Source: CAVVZJ01 sp963752755
GTDB taxonomy: Bacteria > Planctomycetota > Planctomycetia > Isosphaerales > Isosphaeraceae
DNA: 64,000 nucleotides
Assembly: GCA_963752755.1 (NCBI GenBank)
Contig: CAVVZJ010000012.1
Coordinates: 1-64,000 of the forward strand
Direction: 5' to 3'
Numbering within the stretch: position 1 is the stretch's first letter; the number at the start of each line of letters is the position of its first letter. Below are positions 9,826-17,378 of the stretch, piece by piece. The notes beneath the pieces were generated by a model, which searched no databases, was not told the DNA's origin, and worked only from the letters and a program-made list of their open reading frames with translations. Position numbers and translations under genes: made by a program.

Positions 9826-10724
9826 GCGGCCTGATCGCAACGACGACCCGCCCCGCGACGGCCTTGACTAGCGGGGTCCTGACCACCGCGCTGAGCGTGG
9901 CGTTTGGCGTGGTTGTCGGGTTCTCGCTCGGCTTGACCGGTGGGGGCGGGTCGATCTTCGCGGTCCCGCTCCTTGTTTACGGCCTGAAACTGCCGGCTCA
10001 GGAGGCGGTGGGCGTCTCGCTGGCGGCGGTGGCGGGGACGTCGCTTTTCGGCTTACTTCACCGGCTCAGAGCCGGGGAGGTGGAGGTCGGGACGGGCCTG
10101 CTCTTCGCCGCCGCAGGGATGCTCGGGGCGCCGATCGGCACGCGGTTGGGGGCGTTGATCCCTGGGGCGGCACTCTTGCTGATGTTCGCGGTCCTGATGC
10201 TGTTCGTGGCCTTTCGGATGTGGCGGAAGGCGATGCGAACGCCCGATCAGGCGACGGCAGTGCGGGCGGTTCCTGGTCCGTCCGCGAGCCAGGAACTGGG
10301 TCCGGCCTGCCAGCGGGACCCGGAAGGCAAGCTCCGCTGGACCTCGCGCTGTGCCATGATGCTGTCATTGGCCGGCTTGATGACGGGCGTGCTCTCGGGA
10401 CTGTTCGGGGTGGGCGGCGGGTTCGTGATCGTGCCGGCGTTGGTGTTTTTCAGCGGAATGGGAATTCATCGGGCGGTGGCGACCTCCTTGCTGGTCATCA
10501 CCCTGATCGGCGCTTCGGGCGTCGTCTCAAACATCCTGCTGACAGATCGGCCCTTGCCGCTGGAACTCACCGGCCTGTTCGTGGCCGGGGGCGTCGGCGG
10601 GATGTGGCTGGGGACCCACCTGGGCCGGAGGATTTCCGGTCCGAGGCTACAAAAGATCTTCGCTGCGGCGATGGTCGCCGTGGCCACTTACATCGTGGCG
10701 AAGAACCTCGCCGCGGGTTTCTGA
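9813..10724 (+). CDS. TauE/SafE-family sulfite/sulfur-anion exporter
   Basis: A 303-residue polytopic inner-membrane protein of the TauE/SafE (DUF81) family. It has the paired glycine-rich repeats of the family: GFSLGLTGGGGSIFAVPLLVY near the N-terminus and GLFGVGGGFVIVPALVFFSGM after the middle loop. Each is followed by AxxTSL-type helices (AVGVSLAAVAGTSLFG and AVATSLLVITLIGASG). The GTG at 9813 is chosen because AAGGAGG lies about 8 nt upstream inside the end of the rhodanese gene; the genes overlap by 13 bp. It probably exports sulfite or thiosulfate made by the neighbouring sulfide-oxidising enzymes. Confidence 0.88.
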   Translation: MFRLSGLIATTTRPATALTSGVLTTALSVAFGVVVGFSLGLTGGGGSIFAVPLLVYGLKLPAQEAVGVSLAAVAGTSLFGLLHRLRAGEVEVGTGLLFAAAGMLGAPIGTRLGALIPGAALLLMFAVLMLFVAFRMWRKAMRTPDQATAVRAVPGPSASQELGPACQRDPEGKLRWTSRCAMMLSLAGLMTGVLSGLFGVGGGFVIVPALVFFSGMGIHRAVATSLLVITLIGASGVVSNILLTDRPLPLELTGLFVAGGVGGMWLGTHLGRRISGPRLQKIFAAAMVAVATYIVAKNLAAGF

Positions 10725-10755
10725 AGGATCGAATCTACGATCCAAGGAGCTTCTC

Positions 10756-12170
10756 ATGTTCTTCCATCAGCGGTTCATCCCCGGCCTGGCGATCTATAGT
10801 TACATGGTCGGCGATGAGAAGTCGAAGCAATGCGCGATCATCGACCCGACGCGCGACGTGGATGAGTACCTGCAAATTGCCAAGCGCGAGGGCTTGCGGA
10901 TCACGCACGTGCTCGAAACCCACGTCCACGCCGACTTCGTCTCCGGCTCGAAGGAGCTGAAGAGCCGCCTGGGTGACGCGGTCGAGATCGACGTTTCTGG
11001 CCTCGGCGGCCCGGAGTGGACCCCGCCGTACGCCGACCGCGTACTCAAAGATGGCGACGAGATCAACCTCGGCAAGATCCGCCTCCAGGCCGTCCACACG
11101 CCCGGCCACACCCTCGAACACGTCTCCTGGGCACTCTTTGATGAAACCCGGAGCCAGGACGTTCCCTGGATGATTTTCACCGGCGATTTTCTCTTCGTCG
11201 GCGACGTCGGCCGTCCCGACTTGCTTGGCCCCGAGGCTCAAAAGGTGTTGGCGCATCAGCTTTACGACAGCGTCTTCCGCAAACTCCCCGCACTGCCTGA
11301 CATCACCGAGATCTTCCCCGCCCACGGCGCCGGCTCACTCTGCGGCAAGGCGCTGGGCTCGCGGGCGTCGTCCACGATCGGCTTCGAGCGGCGATTCAAC
11401 ACGGCTCTGATCGAGAAGACGGAGGAGTAGTGGGTCGGTGACCTGCTGGCCGGCATGCCCCTGGCACCTCCCTACTTCCGCCGGATGAAGCAGGTCAACC
11501 GCACCGGACCTGCGATCATCGGCCCCGAACTGCCGGGTCAGAAGCGGTGGACTGCCAAGGAAATGTACAACCGATCGTGCGAGGATTGCCTGATCATCGA
11601 CGTGCGATCCAAGGAGTCGTTCGCCGCGGCGCACGTTCCGCAAGTCGATCAACATCCCGTTCGGCCACAACCTGCCGACCTGGGCCGGGTGGGTTTTGCC
11701 GTATGACCGGCCGACCTTGCTCGTGCTGGATGATCCCAGCCCACCTCGCCGAGGTCACTACCCACTTGCTCCGCGTCGGTTTCGACGACATCCGCGGCTA
11801 TCTGGAAGGGGGTGTGGAATCCTGGGAGATGGCTGGATATCCGTTGTCGAGGCTGAAGACGCTCTCCGTCCACGACCTGCAAGGCCAGCTCAGTGGTGCC
11901 AACGGCAAGCCGTTCGTGCTCGATGTCCGAACCGAGAGCGAGTGGAACGCGGGTCACATCGACGGGGCTTTGCACATCCACGGCGGCAAGTTGGAGGAAC
12001 GCTACGAGGAGGTGCCCCGAGACAAGCCTGTGGCGGTCGTCTGCGGGTCGGGTTATCGTGCGTCGATCGCCTCGTCGTTCCTGAAGCGGCATGGGTACGA
12101 GGATGTGAGCAACGTCCTCGGCGGCATGAGCGCGTGGAAGTCGGCAGGCTTGCCGGTCGTGAAGGGTTGA
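10756..12170 (+). CDS. MBL-fold persulfide dioxygenase-like protein fused to two rhodanese domains (in-frame stop and frameshifts)
   Basis: The N-terminal 224 residues are an ETHE1/blh-type metallo-beta-lactamase fold: metal motif THVHADF, HTPGHTLEH, FTGDFLFVGDVGRPDL and PAHGAGSLCG. A TAG at 11428-11430 stops the frame, yet the same frame continues with the expected family linker (WVGDLLAGMPLAPPYFRRMKQVNR) into a first rhodanese domain that lacks the active Cys. A second domain holds an active loop VVCGSGYRAS. Indels near 11640 and 11735 break the rhodanese part. Homologues are normally one chain of about 470 residues, so either the TAG is a base-call error or the enzyme is made in pieces. 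It likely oxidises glutathione persulfide to sulfite. Confidence 0.85.
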
Positions 12171-12268
12171 GCGTGTCGGATCATCATCCTGGAACCTGAG
12201 TCCGGCGACTCACCGACAGCTTCGACGTTGCTCGCCGGGCTGCTTCCGATCGCACAGGAGCCGAGCCC

Positions 12269-13483
12269 ATGTCCACCAACGGTCATCCCACCAACGGCCA
12301 GGCGCCTCGGATCGTCATCGTGGGTGGCGGCACGGCCGGGATCATGGTGTCCGCGCAGCTTCGTCACAAGCTGCCGCACGCCGCGATCACGATCGTCGAG
12401 CCGTCTCGCCGGCATTTCTACCAGCCTCTCTGGACCCTCGTCGGCGCGGGCGTTTTCCCCAAGGAGCGGTCGCGTCGCGAAGAGGCAGATTTCATCCCGC
12501 CCGGCGTGAAGTGGAAGATCGACACCGTTGAGGAATTCCGTCCTGAGGAAAACGTGGTCATGACCCGCGAGGGCGAGCGATTGCCTTACGATTACCTGGT
12601 CGTCGCCGCTGGCATCCAAATCGACTGGGGCAAGGTCAAAGGGCTCCGGGAAAATCTCGGCAAGAACGGGGTTTGTAGCAACTACTCGTATGACTCGGTC
12701 GATTATACTTGGGAGTGTATTCGCGACTTCCAGGGCGGCAACGCCGTCTTCACGATGCCGAACACCGCAGTCAAGTGTGGCGGGGCGCCGCAGAAAATCA
12801 TGTACCTCGCCGACGATGCCTTCCGTCGCGCAGGTGTCCGTGGCAGGGCGACAATCATCTATGCCTCGGCCACCGGCGGGATTTTTTCAGTCGAGAAGTA
12901 CCGCAAGACACTTGAGAAGGTGATCGCCCGCAAGGGGATCGAGACCCGGTTCAAGCACAATCTCGTTGAGATCCGCACCGAGCCAAATCGCGAAGCCATC
13001 TTCGAGAACCTCGACGGCGGCAGCACGGTAACGATCCCGTTCGCGATGATCCACGTCACCCCGCCGATGAGTGCTCCCGACTTCATTAAGCGGAGTTCTC
13101 TGGCGAATGAGGCCGGATGGGTGGACGTGGACAAGTACACGCTTCAGCATGTCCGCTTCCCAAACGTCTTCAGCCTCGGCGACTCCAGCGGGCTGCCGAC
13201 TTCGAAGACCGGCGCCGCGATCCGCAAGCAGGCCCCAGTCGTCGTTCGCAACCTCGTCTCTGCCCTCCATGGCAGCACACTCAAGGCCCGCTATGACGGC
13301 TATACCTCCTGCCCGCTCGTCACTGGCTACGGCAAGATGGTGCTCGCCGAGTTCGACTACGATCACAAGCCGAAGGAGACCTTCCCGTTTGACCAGTCGA
13401 AGGAACGGGGAAGCATGTATTTGTTCAAAAAATACGGACTCCCTTATCTTTATTGGAACGCGATGCTGAAAGGAAAACTCTAA
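12269..13483 (+). CDS. Sulfide:quinone oxidoreductase-like flavoprotein
   Basis: Intact 404-residue FAD-dependent oxidoreductase of the SQR family. The FAD-binding GGGTAG is at residues 19-24. The YQPLWTLVGAG segment is typical of the SQRDL/type II branch, as are the paired redox cysteines Cys170 (AVKCGGAPQK) and Cys348 (TSCPLVTGYGK), which would form the trisulfide bridge. GDSSGLPTSKTGAAIRKQ is the second FAD motif. The short hydrophobic C-terminus (FKKYGLPYLYWNAML) probably dips into the membrane to reach quinone. It oxidises sulfide to a persulfide acceptor, feeding the dioxygenase and rhodaneses upstream, and closes the cluster. Confidence 0.92.
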   Translation: MSTNGHPTNGQAPRIVIVGGGTAGIMVSAQLRHKLPHAAITIVEPSRRHFYQPLWTLVGAGVFPKERSRREEADFIPPGVKWKIDTVEEFRPEENVVMTREGERLPYDYLVVAAGIQIDWGKVKGLRENLGKNGVCSNYSYDSVDYTWECIRDFQGGNAVFTMPNTAVKCGGAPQKIMYLADDAFRRAGVRGRATIIYASATGGIFSVEKYRKTLEKVIARKGIETRFKHNLVEIRTEPNREAIFENLDGGSTVTIPFAMIHVTPPMSAPDFIKRSSLANEAGWVDVDKYTLQHVRFPNVFSLGDSSGLPTSKTGAAIRKQAPVVVRNLVSALHGSTLKARYDGYTSCPLVTGYGKMVLAEFDYDHKPKETFPFDQSKERGSMYLFKKYGLPYLYWNAMLKGKL

Positions 13484-13527
13484 TCCACGAACCCGCGGAT
13501 GCTTTCCGATTCGAGCCTGACTCCTGG

Positions 13528-13580
13528 GGGACAGCCGACCCGGCGGTCCGGACCGGACGACAGCCGGGGGCGGCTGTCCC
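13528..13580. repeat. Nested inverted repeat downstream of the SQR gene
   Basis: GGGACAGCCG (13528-13537) is the perfect reverse complement of CGGCTGTCCC (13571-13580). A tighter hairpin, GACAGCCG / CGGCTGTC with a GGGG loop, uses 13559-13578. The left arm and the inner arm can therefore compete for the same right arm. There is no T-tract. It may be a REP-like element or a factor-dependent terminator for the sulfur cluster. Confidence 0.45.
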
Positions 13581-13757
13581 AGAAGGCCAAACCGGCCCGC
13601 ATCAGCGGATTCGTAGATAAGAGGCCAGGCCAACGGCCGAATTGCCAGAGTGGCGTTGTCGTTGGAGCGCAAGCAGATAGAATCATGCCAGGCACTGAAC
13701 TGGTGCACTTCGGGCAATTGCCTCTGGCGCCCGCGATCGCTCGCGGAGGGGTTGATC

Positions 13758-13793
13758 AGCCCCGACCGGTGGAAGTCCGGGGCTTTTCCTTTC
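13758..13793 (+). terminator. Terminator-like hairpin before the EamA gene
   Basis: AGCCCCG (13758-13764) pairs with CGGGGCT (13778-13784), followed by TTTTCCTTT. It sits 275 bp past the SQR stop, so it could end the sulfur-cluster transcript. Confidence 0.5.
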
Positions 13794-13915
13794 GGCAACG
13801 ACGGGCACGGGTAGCGAGCACTTCCTATCCAGAAACGAACATGAAGCCCTGTGACAGAACTGGCCGTGTTTGGACATCGGTTGGCTCGAGGTTCGCATGA
13901 GCGACCGGCCGGGAC

Positions 13916-14906
13916 GTGCAGCACCCTTCGGATCGACTGGGCGGTTTGGGGTTGGCCGGGGTGATCGCCTGTTGCGCACTCTGGGGCGGCAACGCAGTGG
14001 CGGTGAAGTATTCCGTACCGGCCATTCCAGCGTTCGGCTGCGCGGGGTTGCGATACCTCCTCGCCCTGCCGATGCTGGCCTTGGTCTGCCGATTGGCGGA
14101 GCGTCCGCTCTGGGTTGAGCGGAGGTGGCTGGGCCTTCTGATCCTGCACGCGCTGTTCACGGTAGCTCAGATCGGGACGTTCAACTGGGGCACCGGGCGG
14201 AGCCTCGCCGGTCGGGCGTCGGTGTTCATTAACGTCCATCCCCTCATCGTGGCCCCACTGGCGGCGCTCTTTCTGGGGGAGTGGCTCGGAGCGCGAAGGG
14301 TTCCTCGGACTGGCATCGGCGGCGCTGGGCGTGGCGGTTCTGATGGCCCCGACGTTTGGCCCTGAAAGTGAGGTGCGGGGGGCGATGGCCGGTGACTGGA
14401 TTGGTGACCTGGTTGTCCTGGCTTCGGGCCTGATCTTCGGTGTGCAGACAATCGTCCAGAAACTCACGTTTCCCCGGATCGAGCCACCGACCCTCCTGTT
14501 CGCACAGTCGGTTTTGGCCGTGCCAGTGTTCCTGATCTACAGCGCAGCGTTCGAGGGGTTTGGCAGATACGAGTTCACGGTGAACTCCGTGGGTGGACTA
14601 CTTTATCAGGGGCTCGCGGCGTCGGGGCTATGTTACACGCTCTGGTTCGCACTGCTGCGCCGCTACCCTGCCGGCCGGGTCGCGGCAGTCGCCTTCCTGA
14701 CTCCGATCCTCGGTGTGGCGCTTAGCACGTTTTTGAAAGGTGAACCGTTGACGCGGCCGCTCGTCATCGCGGGTGGACTGGTGGGACTCGGGATCTACCT
14801 CGTCGCCTCCGAGCCGCAAGCCAGTGTCCAAAGAACGAACCGTCTCCGGTTCTCCGAAAGCATTGTCCGGGATCAAGGACGAACTCCGGTCCTGAGTGCC
14901 TTGTAG
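13916..14906 (+). CDS. EamA-family (DMT superfamily) transporter (frameshifted)
   Basis: Ten-helix drug/metabolite-type transporter of about 330 residues. The first EamA unit begins ACCALWGGNAVAVKY and runs through LGEWLGARRV. The second holds SGLIFGVQTIVQKL, SAAFEGFGRY and ends with FLTPILGVALSTFLKGEPLT. A single-base indel near 14295 joins the two halves. The start is unclear: GTG at 13916 is in frame, while ATG at 13897 would need one more indel. The last codons overlap the 3' end of rnhA on the other strand. The substrate is unknown; amino acid or metabolite efflux is typical. Confidence 0.8.
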
Positions 14907-15364
14907 GCCGCGACCGCCATCTGATCGCATCGCTCATTCTCGGGGTGGCCGGTATGGCCAAGGACGTGGGTGACGCGAATCTCATGGTGGGCGGCAAGCT
15001 CGTCGAGCCGTCGCCAGAGGTCTTCATTGGAAACGGGCTTGAGCTGGCCTCGCTCCTTACGCTTCCAGCCCTGCAACTTCCATCGAGGCATCCACTCGAT
15101 GAGCCCCTTGGCGAGATACTGGCTGTCCGTGATCAGCTCGACCTGGCAAGGGCGCTTCAAGGACGCGAGTCCCTCGATGGCACCGGTCAGCTCCATGCGG
15201 TTGTTGGTCGTGGTCGGCTCGGCACCGGACGATTCGCGGGTCTGACCGCTGGCTGGGTGATTGAGGATGTAAGCCCAACCGCCCGGACCGGGATTGCCGC
15301 TGCAAGCCCCATCGGTGAAAAGCCGGACGAAGTCGGTCGCAGTGTTAGATTCAGGTGCCGTCAT
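14873..15364 (-). CDS. rnhA: Ribonuclease HI
   Basis: RNase HI of about 163 residues, which cuts the RNA strand of RNA-DNA hybrids. All four acidic active-site positions are visible: Asp in FTDGACSGNPGPGGW, Glu in NNRMELTG, Asp in ELITDSQYLAKG and Asp in NERCDQMA. The basic protrusion PRWKLQGWKRKERG and the His in VLGHTGHPENE are also present. An ATG 45 bp upstream is possible, but the start at 15364 gives the usual family length. It overlaps the EamA gene tail to tail. It could help remove primer RNA or trim retron RNA, but nothing here links it to the retron cassette 11 kb away. Confidence 0.92.
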   Translation of the reverse strand: MTAPESNTATDFVRLFTDGACSGNPGPGGWAYILNHPASGQTRESSGAEPTTTNNRMELTGAIEGLASLKRPCQVELITDSQYLAKGLIEWMPRWKLQGWKRKERGQLKPVSNEDLWRRLDELAAHHEIRVTHVLGHTGHPENERCDQMAVAAYKALRTGVRP

Positions 15365-15540
15365 GGCTGGTGTTGGGGCGTCGGTGAGCGCGGCCGGACG
15401 AGGACGCAAAGGCCCCCAGGGTACACCAGCGGCCAGACCATCGCACAGCCCACATTCGTTCCGACAGGCCGTGCGCGACGGGCCTCGGTGACCTAGGCGC
15501 CCTCGGGGAGGACCGCTTCGCCCCAGAACTCCTTGAAGCT

Positions 15541-16146
15541 TCAGTATTTGCGAACCACGCCAACAAGGATGCCGAGGATCCTGATGCTGTCGCGGTAGAT
15601 CGGCTTCATGGCCTTGTTGGCCGGCTCGAGGCGGATGCGGTTCTTCTCCTTGTAAACCCGCTTGAGCGTGGCGCCGCCGTCATCGTCGAGTACGGCGGCG
15701 ATCTGGCCGTCGCGGCAGGTTTCCTGGCTCTTGATGACGACGTAGTCGCCGTCGGCGATATGCTCGTCGATCATCGAGTCGCCGGTGACCTGAAGGACGA
15801 ACGTGTCGTCATGGTCCGACCATTCCTCGATGCCGAACTCCTCGGCGTCCTCGACCGCTTCGAGCGGGATACCGGCGGCGATCCGGCCGCGGTACTTCAT
15901 GCCGCTGTGGGTGACGGAGGTTGGATCCTGGAGGAGCTGGATCGCCCGCGACATGTTAGCTTCGCGATGAATGAGCCCCTTCTTCTGGAGAGCCTTGAGG
16001 TGGCACATCACGCCGTTCGGGCTCTTGATGTCGAACTGCGTGCCGATCTCGCGGACGGTCGGGCCGTAGCCTCGGGTCTGGATCTTCTCGCGGATGAACC
16101 GGTAAATCTCGCGCTGGCGGGGCGTGAGGTTGTCGAGGTCGGCCAT
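15541..16146 (-). CDS. lexA: LexA repressor
   Basis: SOS repressor of 201 residues. The N-terminal winged helix has LTPRQREIYRFI, TVREIGTQFDIKSPNGVMCHL and ALQKKGLI. The self-cleavage site is Ala91-Gly92 in RIAAGIPLEA. The Ser/Lys dyad is Ser124 (VTGDSMIDEHI) and Lys139 (DYVVIKSQ). The ATG at 16146 gives the standard start (MADLDNLTPRQ); an upstream start would add about 19 non-conserved residues. The frame is intact. The usual E. coli-type LexA box is not seen upstream, but a palindrome at 16210-16226 may be its own operator. Confidence 0.95.
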   Translation of the reverse strand: MADLDNLTPRQREIYRFIREKIQTRGYGPTVREIGTQFDIKSPNGVMCHLKALQKKGLIHREANMSRAIQLLQDPTSVTHSGMKYRGRIAAGIPLEAVEDAEEFGIEEWSDHDDTFVLQVTGDSMIDEHIADGDYVVIKSQETCRDGQIAAVLDDDGGATLKRVYKEKNRIRLEPANKAMKPIYRDSIRILGILVGVVRKY

Positions 16147-16209
16147 TGGCGTTGTCTCCCTTCGGCTGGAGGACTCGACCGAGTCTGGAATGGGGATGAT
16201 CAAACCCCG

Positions 16210-16226
16210 GACCCAACAATTGGGTC
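16210..16226. promoter_or_regulatory. Palindrome upstream of lexA, candidate operator
   Basis: GACCCAA-CAA-TTGGGTC, a perfect 7-bp inverted repeat with a 3-bp spacer, 64 bp upstream of the lexA start. Autoregulation of lexA is general, but the LexA motif of this lineage is not known to me. Confidence 0.3.
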
Positions 16227-16552
16227 ACGGACGATCACCACCTGTCCCTTTGCGTGCTAATGTACAACGGTCGGCTAGCGCACGCGAGAACATTTTCCAG
16301 ATTTTTCCGGGAGTCTCTACACCGGCCGGGATCGCGCCGGATGGCGACTCCGCCGGCATGACCGTTGAAATCGCTCGGCCCGGTCGGCATAATCGCAACC
16401 AGCATCGGCCAGCAGGGCCGAACCCCTCCGCGTTTGAGGGCGTAGGGAAGACCGGGCTGGATTCGCCCACGCCGCCGGAAGAACCGGCTGGAATGAGGGG
16501 GCGACGGCCCGGATTTCGACGACGAGGCGAACCGGCAGAGGATCGCGACGGC

Positions 16553-17287
16553 ATGACCACGCCCGTGATGATCGAGGCCGACGGCCTCACCAAGCAATAC
16601 GGCTCGTTCCTGGCGGTCCGCGACGTCTCCTTCGAGATCCCGCTCGGGCAGGTTGTGGCCTTCCTTGGGCCCAACGGCGCGGGGAAGACCACGACGATGC
16701 GGCTCCTGACCGGGTTCATCGCCCCTAGCCGGGGCACGGCCCGGGTCGCCGGCATCGACGTGCAGGACGACCGGATCGCCGCGGCCGAGCACCTAGGCTA
16801 CTTGCCCGAGAACGGCCCGCTCTATCCCGACATGACCCCGCTGGGCCTGCTTCGCTTCTTCGGCCTGGCACGCGGGCTCGGCGGCTCGCGGCTCCGGGAA
16901 CGGACCGAGGCGGTCGTCGGGCTCTGCTCGCTGGAGACGGTCGCCAACAAGCCAATCGGCAAGCTGTCCAAGGGTTACCGTCAGCGGGTCTCGATGGCGC
17001 AGGCCCTCCTGCACGACCCGGATGTGCTGATCATGGACGAGCCAACCAGCGGGCTCGACCCGAACCAGATTCGCGGTGTCCGCAAACTGATCCGTGAACT
17101 GGGTCGGTCGAAGACGGTGCTGGTCTCGACGCACATTCTTCAGGAGGTCGAGCCGGTGGCCGACCGTGTCCTGTTCATCCACGAGGGTCAGATCGTCTTC
17201 GATGGCACGCCCGCCGAGCTGGCGACCGACGGCCGGCCGCTGGAGGAGCAATTCTACCGGCTCACGCACCGGGCGGCCTCGGCCTGA
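16553..17287 (+). CDS. ABC-2 type ATP-binding protein, GldA-like
   Basis: ATPase of 244 residues. Walker A is GPNGAGKTT (about residues 39-47), the Q-loop region reads LPENGPLYPDMTP, the signature is LSKGYRQRVSMAQALLHDP, Walker B is VLIMDEPTSGLDPNQ, and the H-loop is VLVSTHILQEVE. The PENGPLY form is typical of GldA and related ABC-2 exporters. The ATG at 16553 is the first start in line with the family; about 140 extra upstream codons are not conserved. It heads a three-gene cluster with the GldFG fusion and the DUF4340 protein. Confidence 0.9.
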   Translation: MTTPVMIEADGLTKQYGSFLAVRDVSFEIPLGQVVAFLGPNGAGKTTTMRLLTGFIAPSRGTARVAGIDVQDDRIAAAEHLGYLPENGPLYPDMTPLGLLRFFGLARGLGGSRLRERTEAVVGLCSLETVANKPIGKLSKGYRQRVSMAQALLHDPDVLIMDEPTSGLDPNQIRGVRKLIRELGRSKTVLVSTHILQEVEPVADRVLFIHEGQIVFDGTPAELATDGRPLEEQFYRLTHRAASA

Positions 17288-17378
17288 ACCGGACGGGCAA
17301 GGATTGGACGCGAACCCAAGGCGGCAGAGCGTCCTGACGACGGGAACTTCGTGATTGAGTCCGGAGGGATCGACAGCG

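Larger units (their letters stand above)
13484..13915. other. Intergenic stretch with two hairpins
   Basis: No supported gene. It contains an inverted repeat at 13528-13580 and a terminator-like hairpin at 13758-13793. Short reading frames on both strands lack protein-like composition. Confidence 0.5.

Noticed and set aside
11428..11430. The TAG as pyrrolysine or a recoded codon
   Set aside because: Homologues have an ordinary residue here, there is no reason for pyrrolysine in this enzyme, and nearby indels make a base error far more likely.
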